The notes: generated by a model not told the origin, from the letters alone. DNA of 64,000 bases from Adhaeribacter swui (GCF_014217805.1 NZ_CP055156.1:3292585-3356584), one strand, 5' to 3'; shown: positions 37,324 to 45,795, numbered from the stretch's first letter. Numbers and translations are program-made.

Positions 37324-38444
37324 CAGGCTAAAATAATAAGATCGGTTTCCGGAGGCATTTGCTGCAGCAATTTGCTGAAGATACTTTGTTTAAACACGTA
37401 TTGCATAAAACTTAAATGCGGTTTGCCCATGCAAACCGTGGTAATTTGCTTTTGCGATACTGTTTCCACAATGGCCTGGGCTACATCTTCATTTTTCACT
37501 TTTATTACTTCGGCGCCGAGTTGCGCCGCTAATTTTAAATTATTGATCAAATGCCGCTGGGCGGCAAGGCCAATTTTATCACCGGCTTCACGGGCCGTTT
37601 GTACGTACAAAACCAGCCAGGGCGAGTTGTAATATGCAGCCAGCCGGGCCGTTTTGCGGATCATTTTTTTCGCCGAAGCCTCGTTGGTGCTGATACAGGC
37701 CATGAACCGCTCGGGCTTGAGCTGATTGGTCAGTGGTATTTCGGCTTCTATTTTGCGTTCTACCTGGTTGGCTACTTCGCGTAAAGCCATTTCGCGGAGC
37801 TGCAGAATTTTCTCGGTTTTAAAAAAATTATTCAGCGCAATCTCAATTTTCGAAGGGTCGTAAATTTTACCTTCTTTTAACCGAGTAATTAATTCTTCGG
37901 CCGTTAAGTCAATGTTTACCACTTCATCGGCCAGCCACAGTACGCTGTCGGGCACCCGCTCTTTAATGGCAATACCGGTAATTTCTTCAATTTCGGCGTT
38001 TAAACTTTCCAGATGCTGAATATTTACCGCACTAATCACGTTGATGCCCGCATTAATCAGTTCTACTACATCCTGCCAGCGCTTTTCATTTTTCGAGCCT
38101 TCCAGATTGGTGTGCGCCAGTTCATCCACCAATACTACTTCCGGCCGGATGGTGAGGATAGCAGTCAGGTCCATTTCTTCGAGCTCTTTGCCTTTGTAAA
38201 ACAACTTGCGGCGCGGGATAACGGGTAAACCCACCAACAGATTATGAGTTTCTACTCGGTTGTGGGTTTCGATGTAGCCAATCTGCACCGCGATGTTGTT
38301 ATTAAGCAGAGCGTGCGCTTCCTGGAGCATGCGGTACGTTTTACCTACGCCGGCGCTCATGCCCATGTAAATTTTAAATTTTCCCCGCTTCGACTTCTGA
38401 ATCAAATCGAGAAAATGCTGCACCGATTGCTCTTGTTCCGGCAT
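37323..38444 (-). CDS. kdpD: short KdpD: KdpD sensor plus Usp domain, no kinase
   Basis: At 373 residues it corresponds to the N-terminal cytoplasmic part of E. coli KdpD (894 aa). Residues about 15-225 are the KdpD domain, with the P-loop GMSAGVGKTYRMLQEAH and VDELAHTNLEGSKNEKRWQD. Residues about 245-373 are a Usp-like domain. The four membrane helices, GAF and kinase domains of full-length KdpD are absent; a separate kinase gene follows with a one-base overlap. It should sense K+ or ATP status and modulate that kinase. Confidence 0.93.
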   Translation of the reverse strand: MPEQEQSVQHFLDLIQKSKRGKFKIYMGMSAGVGKTYRMLQEAHALLNNNIAVQIGYIETHNRVETHNLLVGLPVIPRRKLFYKGKELEEMDLTAILTIRPEVVLVDELAHTNLEGSKNEKRWQDVVELINAGINVISAVNIQHLESLNAEIEEITGIAIKERVPDSVLWLADEVVNIDLTAEELITRLKEGKIYDPSKIEIALNNFFKTEKILQLREMALREVANQVERKIEAEIPLTNQLKPERFMACISTNEASAKKMIRKTARLAAYYNSPWLVLYVQTAREAGDKIGLAAQRHLINNLKLAAQLGAEVIKVKNEDVAQAIVETVSQKQITTVCMGKPHLSFMQYVFKQSIFSKLLQQMPPETDLIILA

Positions 38445-38454
38445 ATTAGCAGGA

Positions 38455-38571
38455 CGTTAGACGTTAGATATTAGATGTTGGATGTTGGATATTGGATGTT
38501 AGACTTTTTCAAATTTTAAAGGTACAGCATCAGAGTAACGAACAACTAATAACGAACAACGAACAACTACT
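38455..38571. repeat. two heptanucleotide tandem arrays between kdpD and the porin gene
   Basis: From 38455 to 38503 seven 7-bp units follow the pattern NNTTRGA (CGTTAGA, CGTTAGA, TATTAGA, TGTTGGA, TGTTGGA, TATTGGA, TGTTAGA). From 38537 to 38571 five units follow AACKAMY-like spelling (AACGAAC, AACTAAT, AACGAAC, AACGAAC, AACTACT). Both arrays keep an exact 7-bp period. They fill most of the 150-bp gap. Confidence 0.8.
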
Positions 38572-38594
38572 CTATTTTACCTTTTACTTATTAT

Positions 38595-39674
38595 TCAAAA
38601 CGAAATGGCGATGGAGGAAGTAATAGCTGCGGACTGATCTACGGCCCGGTTGGCGCGGGTAAAAATAGCATCTTTGCTATCGAGCAAACGACCTTCTAGA
38701 CGTAGTAATACATTTGGTACGGGCGCGTAATCCAGGTTTAAAGAATAGCCATAAGTTTTAAATCCGTTCTCCGTTCCGCTGGCAATGATGACGCCGTTCG
38801 GGTCGTGGTAATACTCGGCGCGGGCACCCAAACCTACTTTATCCGTAAAATTGTAATGCAGCAATAAAGTGGGATTAAACCAGGTATTGTATTTATCGCT
38901 CGTCTGGTTGTCGCGGCTGCTAGCTGCCCGTTTCTCAGCCCCCATATCAAAAATAGCGGCCAGCTTTAGTTGTTCGCTGAGCTGGAAAGTGGCGTAAAAA
39001 TCGTGAAAATAGCGCTGTTGCCGAACGCTATCCGGTTTTTCGTTGCCGATAAACGTACTGGAATTTAACAGAATGTTGGCGTTTGGTTTAAACTGAACTT
39101 GGGTACCGATAGCTTTGTTGGAGTTACCTTCCGGTTCCCGGATATTTTGCCAGCCGTTTAATACCAAGCCAGTAATTACCCATTTGCTGCCCGCCTCGTA
39201 AGTTAATTTGGCTCCGCTTTCATAGTAAGGCGTGTTTTCGGCGGCCAGGCTGCGGGTTAAAGTATAATTATCTTTGGAGATGGCGCTTTCCAGGCCAATG
39301 TGCGAGGCAAAAATACCGGCATCGAGCCAAAGTTCGGGGGCTAACCGCACGCCGGCGTTGGCTTCAAAAACATGTTTTAACAAATCCTGCTCGGCCGCCA
39401 GATTATACTGCGTGTAGGTGCCGGCCATGATAGCCAAGTTACCCCGCACCCGGTCGGAGGCATAAGCGGCCTTCAATAATGCCAGGTTCACGTTAAATTC
39501 GTTGTGGCGGTTGTGGTTGTACAAAAAACCAGGCCGCTCGTGCGTGGGCGGTGTATTAAAATCATACCCGTAATACACGTCGGCGTAGCCGCTAAACGTA
39601 ACCTGGCTGGTTGAATCGGTTTGGGCAAAGCTCCATACTGGCATGAGGGTAAAAAGTAGATAAAGTAATTTCAT
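38595..39674 (-). CDS. outer-membrane porin in the kdp operon
   Basis: The 359-residue protein has a signal peptide (LLYLLFTLMPVWSFAQ). It is then made of amphipathic beta-strands, beginning VTFSGYADVYYGYDFN and ending QSAAITSSIAISF with a terminal Phe. It resembles the porins that accompany kdp genes in other Bacteroidota. A role in potassium passage through the outer membrane is an inference from position. It lies between kdpC and kdpD on the same strand, separated from kdpC by a 670-bp repeat-filled gap. Confidence 0.85.
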   Translation of the reverse strand: MKLLYLLFTLMPVWSFAQTDSTSQVTFSGYADVYYGYDFNTPPTHERPGFLYNHNRHNEFNVNLALLKAAYASDRVRGNLAIMAGTYTQYNLAAEQDLLKHVFEANAGVRLAPELWLDAGIFASHIGLESAISKDNYTLTRSLAAENTPYYESGAKLTYEAGSKWVITGLVLNGWQNIREPEGNSNKAIGTQVQFKPNANILLNSSTFIGNEKPDSVRQQRYFHDFYATFQLSEQLKLAAIFDMGAEKRAASSRDNQTSDKYNTWFNPTLLLHYNFTDKVGLGARAEYYHDPNGVIIASGTENGFKTYGYSLNLDYAPVPNVLLRLEGRLLDSKDAIFTRANRAVDQSAAITSSIAISF

Positions 39675-39763
39675 GTAATTTTTAAGTTTTAGGATTGATG
39701 GCTTCTTTTAAGCCTTATTCTTTAGCTTTTTAAAACAAGCTTTTTACTGGTTTTCGAGTAGTT

Positions 39764-40255
39764 CTTTGGAGCCGGTTCCCGTCTCCGGGCAATGATGCTA
39801 ATGGACTTTAACCGGCTGAGTTTGCCTCGGGCCGGCAGGCCCCGTCGGGACACTCGGGCGGGCTGCTTTTCCTTTCCTTGCTCCGCTGCGGAATGCCTTT
39901 CGGCACCGGAAAACCAGCAGGCCCTCGTTGCCCCGACTAGCGTCATTTCTTCTAACTACTGCTTTTACTAATTTCTGTTTTTGCATTTTGTAAGCCTTTT
40001 ACCTGAAATAGAATTTTTATAAATCAGCATAACTTTGACTTTAATTAGAACTTGGTAGCTAAGCGTAAAGACACCAGTTTGGCTGTTGAGGGCCTTCTAA
40101 GGTTCCGGTTCTGCGCAGCAGCATTCCGACGAAAGGAGGAAAGGAAGCTTAGACCAGCCCGAAAGAGCCAAATGAGGCCTACCGGCCACGAGGCAAAACT
40201 TGAAGCAAACAAGTTAGATAGCACCAAAGCATGGAGACGGGAACCGGCTCCAAAG
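39764..40255. repeat. 492-bp inverted repeat pair between kdpC and the porin gene
   Basis: The outer 23 bases are perfectly complementary (39764-39786 with 40233-40255, beginning CTTTGGAGCCGGTTCCCGTC). Arms of roughly 190 bp (39764-39951 and about 40060-40255) remain recognisably related inward: TTTGCCTCG...GCCGG near the outside, TTCCTTTCC...GGAATG in the middle, and ACCGGAA...AGGCCCTC toward the centre. ORFs here change frame and look non-coding. It may be two inverted copies of a mobile or dispersed repeat. Confidence 0.75.
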
Positions 40256-40344
40256 ATAAACAGTCCACAACCCTTTCATTATGATATAATCTAGTAAAAA
40301 CTGAGAAGAGACCGTTATAGCTTTTTTTTACGAGCATTTAGCTC

Positions 40345-40920
40345 TTACTTACCACCAGCAGCCAGTTGATCCAAGGCAAGGTTTAATTTTAAAACGTTGA
40401 TTTTTTCGGGACCCAGAAAGCCCAGCAGCGGTGCTTGGGTATGTTGTTTTATGAGGGCAGCTACCTGCTCAGGGGGCAAATTACGGGCGGCAGCTACCCG
40501 GTTAATTTGCACGGTGGCGGCGGCTACCGATAAATCCGGGTCTAAACCGCTGCCCGAGGCCGTTACTAATTCGCTGGGCACTTCGGCGCGTTTTACGGTG
40601 GGGTTTTGCAGCAGAAAAGTGTCTACCCGCGCTTTTACCACCGCTAAATAATCTGGGTTAGAAGGGCCTTTGTTGGAACCCGCCGACCCGGCGGCATTGT
40701 AATCTACCGCACTCGGCCGACCTTGGAAATACTCGGGCCGGGTAAAAACCTGACCTAGGTTGGCATAACCCACTACCCGACCGTTATGCATTAATTTTAC
40801 GCCATTGCCCTGACCCGGCGCTAACCGGCCAATGCCGGCTACTACTACCGGGTAAATAACGCTGCATAGAACCAGCAGCACGAAGGATAATTTTATAGAA
40901 GGAATTAAATACGTTTTCAT
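40345..40920 (-). CDS. kdpC: KdpC, potassium-transporting ATPase subunit C
   Basis: The 191-residue protein has one N-terminal membrane helix (LSFVLLVLCSVIYPVVVAGI). Conserved KdpC segments follow: GYANLGQVFTRPEYFQGRPS, SGSGLDPDLSVAAATVQINR and the C-terminal NVLKLNLALDQL. In the complex it stabilises KdpA-KdpB and may raise ATP affinity. It is separated from kdpB by an unusually long, structured 258-bp spacer. Confidence 0.96.
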   Translation of the reverse strand: MKTYLIPSIKLSFVLLVLCSVIYPVVVAGIGRLAPGQGNGVKLMHNGRVVGYANLGQVFTRPEYFQGRPSAVDYNAAGSAGSNKGPSNPDYLAVVKARVDTFLLQNPTVKRAEVPSELVTASGSGLDPDLSVAAATVQINRVAAARNLPPEQVAALIKQHTQAPLLGFLGPEKINVLKLNLALDQLAAGGK

Positions 40921-41029
40921 TTCTGTTTTTTTAAATTTTTGCTGAAACGAGAGGGTGATTTTCCCTACCCCTTCCGAAGAGGGACTTTTTATGTTCTCAT
41001 TCTATCGCGAGCGTCTTCGCTCGTGATGA

Positions 41030-41150
41030 TTATCGTCCGGCCTCTGGCCGGTTGAAATTTGCCGGCTAATTCGCTTTTGAAATAAGTTTATCGGTTTGCC
41101 CGGCCAGAGGCCTACCACGTGGTTAGACACGAGCGTGGTGTACTCGCGCC
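41030..41150. repeat. structured repeat in the kdpB-kdpC spacer
   Basis: CCGGCCTCTGGCCGG (41037-41051), itself palindromic, is matched in inverted form by CCGGCCAGAGGCC (41100-41112). Flanking GCGAGCG...CGCTCG (about 41007-41023) and ACGAGCG (about 41129-41135) give further complementarity. A separate motif at 40963-40990 (CCCTACCCCTTCCG...GAGGGACTTTT) is shared, in inverted form, with 56013-56050. No ORF is present. Confidence 0.6.
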
Positions 41151-41178
41151 AGCTTTGTTACTGAAAAACTTAAATTTT

Positions 41179-43224
41179 TTAAATAAACCAAGACACTACT
41201 ACATCAATCAGTTTAATACCAATGAACGGGATAATAACGCCGCCAAAACCATAGTACAGCAAGTTGCGACGGAGCAAAGAACTAGCGCCAATGGGCTTGT
41301 AAGCCACGCCTTTTAAAGCCAGCGGAATTAAGAACGGAATAATAACCGCGTTAAAAATTACCGCCGATAAAATGGCGCTTTCGGGACTGCTGAGGCGCAT
41401 AATGTTTAAGCCTTGCAAAGCCGGAATGGCCGCGATAAACAAAGCCGGTACAATGGCGAAATACTTGGCTACGTCGTTGGCAATGGAAAAAGTAGTGAGT
41501 GTGCCGCGGGTCATGAGCAATTGTTTGCCGATTTCCACAATCTCGATGAGTTTGGTGGGGTCATTATCCAGGTCTACCATGTTACCGGCTTCTTTGGCCG
41601 CCTGGGTACCGGAGTTCATGGCTACGCCTACGTCGGCCTGGGCTAAAGCAGGCGCATCGTTGGTGCCGTCGCCCATCATGGCTACCAGTTTGCCTTGGGC
41701 TTGCTCGGCTTTAATGTAGTTCATTTTATCTTCGGGTTTGGCTTCGGCAATAAAATCATCTACACCCGCTTTTTCGGCAATAAACTTGGCGGTTAAAGGG
41801 TTATCGCCGGTAACCATTACGGTTTTTACGCCCATCTTGCGCAGCCGCTCAAACCGCTCTGATATACCGGTTTTAATAATATCTTGTAGTTCAATTACAC
41901 CCACTACGCTTTCGTTTTCGCTTACTACCAGGGGCGTACCGCCGTTGCTCGAAATTTCTTTTACCTTAATGGCAATATCTTCCGGGAATGGGTTACCGGC
42001 TTTTTCGGTGATGGTACGAATGGCATCAGATGCGCCTTTGCGGATACGGGTACCATCGGGTAAATTCACGCCGCTGCTGCGGGTTTCGGCGGTAAATTTA
42101 ACAAAAGCTGAGTCCGATAACTTTACGCCGTTTAGCTGTTGCCCGTTCACGCGGCTATTGGCCAGTTCAATAATGGATTTACCTTCGGGCGTATCATCGG
42201 CTAAAGAGCTCAGGTAACTTAGCCGGATAAAATGGGTTTCGTCGACTAAATGCCGGGCGTAAAAGCTGGTGGCTTTGCGGTTACCAATAGTAATAGTGCC
42301 GGTTTTATCCAGGAGCAGTACATCAATGTCGCCGGCCGTTTCCACGGCTTTACCGGATTTGGTAATCACGTTGGCTCGCAAAGCCCGGTCCATGCCGGCA
42401 ATGCCAATGGCCGATAACAAGCCCCCGATGGTAGTGGGAATTAAACACACAAACAAGGAAATCAGCGCGGCAATGGAAATGGGCGTGTTGGCGTAATCGG
42501 CGAAAGGTTTTAAGGTAACGCACACAATCACGAACACCAGGGTAAAACCAGCCAGCAAAATGGTAAGGGCAATCTCGTTGGGGGTTTTCTGGCGGCTGGC
42601 GCCTTCTACCAGGGCAATCATTTTATCCAGGAAGCTTTCGCCGGGCTGGGTGGTTACCATTACTTTAATTTTATCCGATAATATCTTGGTACCGCCCGTT
42701 ACGCTGGATTTATCGCCGCCCGCTTCCCGAATGACCGGAGCACTTTCACCGGTAATGGCGCTTTCGTCGATAGTGGCTAAGCCTTCTATAATTTCGCCGT
42801 CCGTGGGAATAATTTCACCGGCCTTTACCAGGAAAATGTCGCCTTTTTTTAACTGCGACGAGGAGATGGTTTTGGGTGAGCCATCCGATTGAATAACTAT
42901 AGCGGGCGTTTCTTCGCGGGTTTTGCGTAAGCTGTTAGCCTGGGCTTTGCCGCGGACTTCGGCAATGGCTTCGGCAAAGTTGGCGAACAACAAGGTTAAA
43001 AATAAAACCAGAAACACGGTAAAATTATAACCAAAGCTGCCCTGGGTTTTGTCGGGCGCCACTAAAACGCTCAAGCTTACCAGCAGCATAATCGCCGTCC
43101 CGATTTCAACGGTAAACATTACCGGATTCCGGAACATACTTTTGGGGTTCAGTTTTACGAAGGCTTGTTTGAGCGCTTCGTTTATTAATTCCTTCTGAAA
43201 CAAGGAAGTATTGGGAGCAGTCAT
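41179..43224 (-). CDS. kdpB: KdpB, potassium-transporting P-type ATPase
   Basis: This is the 681-residue catalytic subunit that hydrolyses ATP to drive K+ uptake. P-type signatures include the phosphorylation motif [12 protein letters not shown], the actuator ITGESAPV, the hinge [20 protein letters not shown] and [21 protein letters not shown]. Membrane helices lie near 35-75, 215-270 and 575-680. Length matches E. coli KdpB (682). It starts 20 bp after kdpA. Confidence 0.97.
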   Translation of the reverse strand: MTAPNTSLFQKELINEALKQAFVKLNPKSMFRNPVMFTVEIGTAIMLLVSLSVLVAPDKTQGSFGYNFTVFLVLFLTLLFANFAEAIAEVRGKAQANSLRKTREETPAIVIQSDGSPKTISSSQLKKGDIFLVKAGEIIPTDGEIIEGLATIDESAITGESAPVIREAGGDKSSVTGGTKILSDKIKVMVTTQPGESFLDKMIALVEGASRQKTPNEIALTILLAGFTLVFVIVCVTLKPFADYANTPISIAALISLFVCLIPTTIGGLLSAIGIAGMDRALRANVITKSGKAVETAGDIDVLLLDKTGTITIGNRKATSFYARHLVDETHFIRLSYLSSLADDTPEGKSIIELANSRVNGQQLNGVKLSDSAFVKFTAETRSSGVNLPDGTRIRKGASDAIRTITEKAGNPFPEDIAIKVKEISSNGGTPLVVSENESVVGVIELQDIIKTGISERFERLRKMGVKTVMVTGDNPLTAKFIAEKAGVDDFIAEAKPEDKMNYIKAEQAQGKLVAMMGDGTNDAPALAQADVGVAMNSGTQAAKEAGNMVDLDNDPTKLIEIVEIGKQLLMTRGTLTTFSIANDVAKYFAIVPALFIAAIPALQGLNIMRLSSPESAILSAVIFNAVIIPFLIPLALKGVAYKPIGASSLLRRNLLYYGFGGVIIPFIGIKLIDVVVSWFI

Positions 43225-43244
43225 TTTTTAAAAAATTTAAAAAT

Positions 43245-44960
43245 TTAGTGAAGGGTGAAATATTCGGCCAGCGGACCAACTACCAGAGCCGGGAAAAATG
43301 CCAGGGCCGCAATAATCATGATCACGGCAAAAGTCATGATACCAAAGGTGCTGGTATCAGTGCGCAAAGTGCCAGCGCTTTCGGGGATGAATTTTTTACC
43401 GGCCAGCAAACCCGCAATCGCCACCGGACCAATAATCGGCAGGAAACGGCCCAGGATTAAAATAAAGCCAGTAACAATGTTCCAGAATAGATTATTATCG
43501 CCCAAACCTTCAAAACCAGAGCCATTGTTGGCAGCCGCCGACGTATTTTCGTAGAGCATTTCGGAAAAGCCATGAAAGCCCGGATTATTTAACCAGTTGG
43601 CGGGTTGCACGGCCCAATTGGCTTGCGGATAATTTACAAAAGTCCAGGTCGATAAAGCGGTGCCCACTAAAATCAGGAACGGGTGCAGCAAGGCAATTAA
43701 CACGGCAATTTTCATTTCGCGGGCTTCTATTTTATGCCCCAGAAACTCCGGCGTGCGGCCCACCATCAGCCCCGAGATAAACACGGCAATAATCAGGTAA
43801 ATAAAATAATTGAGAACGCCCACGCCGCAGCCGCCGTAAAACGCGTTGGTCATCATGGCCAGGAGTTGCATCAGCCCCGAAACCGGCATAAAACTATCGT
43901 GCATGCTGTTTACCGAACCCGTAGAAATAATTGTGGTAACGGCGCTCCAGTAAGCCGAGGCTGTGGCGCCAAACCGGATTTCCTTGCCTTCCATGTTGCC
44001 CATTTGCTGCGCGATGCCCATCTGTTCTAGCGCCGGATTACCGCCGGTTTCGGCAATAATGGTCGGGATTAAAAACAACAGGAAACCCGCCGTCATGACG
44101 CTGTAAATAACCCAGGCCAGTTTTTTGCGGTTCAGGTAAAAGCCCAGGGCAAATATTAAGGCCAGCGGAATAATGACCTGCGCCACCATTTCGGTCATGT
44201 TGGTCAGGTAATTGGGGTTTTCTAAAGGGTGCGCCGAATTAACGCCAAACCAGCCGCCGCCGTTGGTGCCCAGGTGTTTAATGGCAATCATGCCGGCCGC
44301 CGGGCCCCGTGCAACCTGTACGCTATCACCTTGCAGGGTAACCAAACTATCTTTGCCGGTAAAACTGGTGGGCGTACCGTTAAAGGCCAAAATAGCGGCT
44401 ATTACCAAACAGAGCGGTATTAAAATGCGGGTAGTTGCTTTTAATAAAATATCGAAAAAATTGCCCAGGTTTTGCGTGGTTTTTTCGCGCAAAGCATTAA
44501 ATACCACAATTAAAGCCACAATACCCGTAGCCGCCGACACAAACTGCAAAAAAGTAATAATGCCCAACTGCGATAAATACGTGAGGCCGCTTTCGCCGGA
44601 ATAATGCTGTAAATTGCAGTTTACCAAGAAGCTAATGGCGGTGTTAAACGCCAAATCGGGTGTCATAGACGGGTTGCCGTCGGGGTTCAGGAACAGGCTA
44701 CCTTGCGTAACCAATATTACCAGCGCGTACACAAACCACAGCATATTTATGGTGAGCAGCGCAACCAGGTGTTGTTTCCAGTTCATTTGGCGGCGGGCAT
44801 CAATGCCGGAAAAGCGCAGGATGGCCCGTTCTACTGGCGCCAGAAAATCCAGGAACGTGCGTTCGCCTTTAAAAACGTTAGCAATGTATTTGCCGAGCGG
44901 AATGGCCAGTACCAAGGTAAGGCCGTAGGTAATAATTATGCTGAGGAGTTCAGTATTCAT
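43245..44960 (-). CDS. kdpA: KdpA, potassium-binding and translocating subunit
   Basis: A 571-residue inner-membrane protein related to K+ channels, with about ten helices. The selectivity-filter-like segments are visible as NCNLQHYSGESG, LGTNGGGWFGVNSAHPLENP, YGGCGVGVLNY and ENTSAAANNGSGFEG. It starts 18 bp downstream of kdpF and ends 20 bp before kdpB. In the complex it selects K+ and passes it to KdpB. Confidence 0.97.
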   Translation of the reverse strand: MNTELLSIIITYGLTLVLAIPLGKYIANVFKGERTFLDFLAPVERAILRFSGIDARRQMNWKQHLVALLTINMLWFVYALVILVTQGSLFLNPDGNPSMTPDLAFNTAISFLVNCNLQHYSGESGLTYLSQLGIITFLQFVSAATGIVALIVVFNALREKTTQNLGNFFDILLKATTRILIPLCLVIAAILAFNGTPTSFTGKDSLVTLQGDSVQVARGPAAGMIAIKHLGTNGGGWFGVNSAHPLENPNYLTNMTEMVAQVIIPLALIFALGFYLNRKKLAWVIYSVMTAGFLLFLIPTIIAETGGNPALEQMGIAQQMGNMEGKEIRFGATASAYWSAVTTIISTGSVNSMHDSFMPVSGLMQLLAMMTNAFYGGCGVGVLNYFIYLIIAVFISGLMVGRTPEFLGHKIEAREMKIAVLIALLHPFLILVGTALSTWTFVNYPQANWAVQPANWLNNPGFHGFSEMLYENTSAAANNGSGFEGLGDNNLFWNIVTGFILILGRFLPIIGPVAIAGLLAGKKFIPESAGTLRTDTSTFGIMTFAVIMIIAALAFFPALVVGPLAEYFTLH

Positions 44961-44978
44961 GTTTTGAGGAATTGCAGG

Positions 44979-45059
44979 TTAAAATTTTTCGGGCCGGAGT
45001 AACACGTACACCAGGTACCCAAACACGGCCAAAGCCAGGAAAAACAAAAGTGTCATCAT
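44979..45059 (-). CDS. kdpF: KdpF, small membrane subunit (26 aa)
   Basis: Twenty-six codons from two adjacent ATGs at 45059 and 45056 to TAA at 44981-44979. The peptide is a single membrane helix: MMTLLFFLALAVFGYLVYVL followed by LRPEKF. The GYLVYVLLRPEKF-type end is characteristic of KdpF, which stabilises the Kdp complex. It lies directly ahead of kdpA on the same strand. Confidence 0.93.
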   Translation of the reverse strand: MMTLLFFLALAVFGYLVYVLLRPEKF

Positions 45060-45072
45060 GATGGGGCCGTGG

Positions 45073-45165
45073 TTAAATGTGCTCGAAATAAGACACGGTT
45101 TTAAAAAACAGCCCGAAACAGGCCAGACCGGCAAAAAGCAAAAGCGGGGTTAAGAGTAAGTCCAT
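45073..45165 (-). CDS. 30-residue membrane microprotein ahead of kdpF
   Basis: An ORF from ATG 45165 to TAA 45075-45073 encodes one hydrophobic helix, starting MDLLLTPLLLFAGLACFGLF and ending with a polar, charged tail that finishes SYFEHI. It is the first ORF of the kdp transcript, about 23 nt after the predicted sigma-54 start site and 13 bp before kdpF. The helix-then-charged-end layout is that of a one-pass membrane peptide. A role in the Kdp complex is an inference from position. Confidence 0.65.
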   Translation of the reverse strand: MDLLLTPLLLFAGLACFGLFFKTVSYFEHI

Positions 45166-45197
45166 ATTCTAATTTTTATTTTAGTATGAACCTCCTT

Positions 45198-45215
45198 TGC
45201 CAATTGCTGTGCCAG
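45198..45215 (-). promoter_or_regulatory. sigma-54 (-24/-12) promoter for the kdp operon
   Basis: On the minus strand CTGGCAC (45215-45209) and TTGGCA (45203-45198) have the GG-N10-G spacing of the sigma-54 consensus TGGCACG-N4-TTGCA. The only clear departure is TTGG for TTGC. The start site would fall near 45188, just before the ATG at 45165. The operon encodes a sigma-54-dependent regulator, which supports the call. Confidence 0.7.
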
Positions 45216-45306
45216 CAGGAAATATTGGGTTTTATTTGGTTTTTATTGTATTGATAATCAGTGTTTTATTTTGTTATTCTGATATTTGGTGGATTGCGGG
45301 GAAAAA

Positions 45307-45335
45307 GAAAACCCTTCCATTTTGGAAGGGTTTTC
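45307..45335. promoter_or_regulatory. perfect 13-bp inverted repeat, candidate upstream activator site for kdp
   Basis: GAAAACCCTTCCA (45307-45319) and its exact complement (45323-45335) are separated by TTT. Its centre is about 130 bp upstream of the predicted sigma-54 start, a usual distance for an NtrC-type enhancer site. It could instead act as a terminator hairpin because T-rich sequence flanks it, but no gene ends at it on either strand. Confidence 0.5.
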
Positions 45336-45762
45336 TCGTTTTGGGAGGTCAATATCAAACAATAATAGTTTTAACAAATATTGTGTACCGGCAAAGTGTT
45401 ACTTGAATGTTTTCTTAATTTTTTTAATGTTAATTATTTTTAAAACTTAAAATGGTAGGTCTATTTCTTCTTCAACGGTATTAGAAATAAATTTTTTAAT
45501 CCGTCAAGTTCTAATATAATATTTGGGCTACTTTTTACCGGTGGAAAAGCAGAATGTATGTAGCACAAATGATACGAATTACTGTAATGATAAATCTATT
45601 TACCAGGTATAGAAGTAGCCAATGGTATTAACAAGATAGTGGTTTATACACTTTGCGGGATAAACAGGATCCTTATGGTGTAATTACAAGTGATTATACC
45701 TTCTTAGGATTTATCACTTTAACTCACCAAGGCGTTACTCGATAGTATAAATTTATGCCATT

Positions 45763-45795
45763 GAAAAGCCACTTTCTTTCGAGTGGCTTTTTTTA
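45763..45795 (+). terminator. terminator-like hairpin without an intact gene
   Basis: AAAAGCCACT (45763-45772) pairs with AGTGGCTTTT (45782-45791) and is followed by further T residues. The stretch upstream (about 45610-45750) has broken protein-like frames, including TLRDKQDPYGVITSDYTFLG, that end in TAG just before it. It may be the tail of a decayed gene. No intact gene is seen between 45336 and 45876. Confidence 0.5.

Noticed and set aside
38455-38571. Heptamer arrays as a possible CRISPR array
   Set aside because: Units are only 7 bp, directly adjacent, without unique spacers, and no cas genes are present in the window.
39722-40294. ORFs of 60-80 codons on both strands between kdpC and the porin
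   Set aside because: They lie in the arms of the inverted repeat, and the frames differ between the two related arms, so they are not conserved coding sequence.
45307-45335. Palindrome upstream of kdp read as a plain terminator
   Set aside because: No gene ends at it on either strand and its distance to the sigma-54 promoter suits an activator site; a terminator role is not excluded.
45197-45406. 70-codon plus-strand ORF with a hydrophobic start next to the kdp promoter
   Set aside because: It covers the sigma-54 promoter and the 13-bp palindrome, has no familiar motif, and its C-terminal half is read through the palindrome. Regulatory DNA explains the stretch better.
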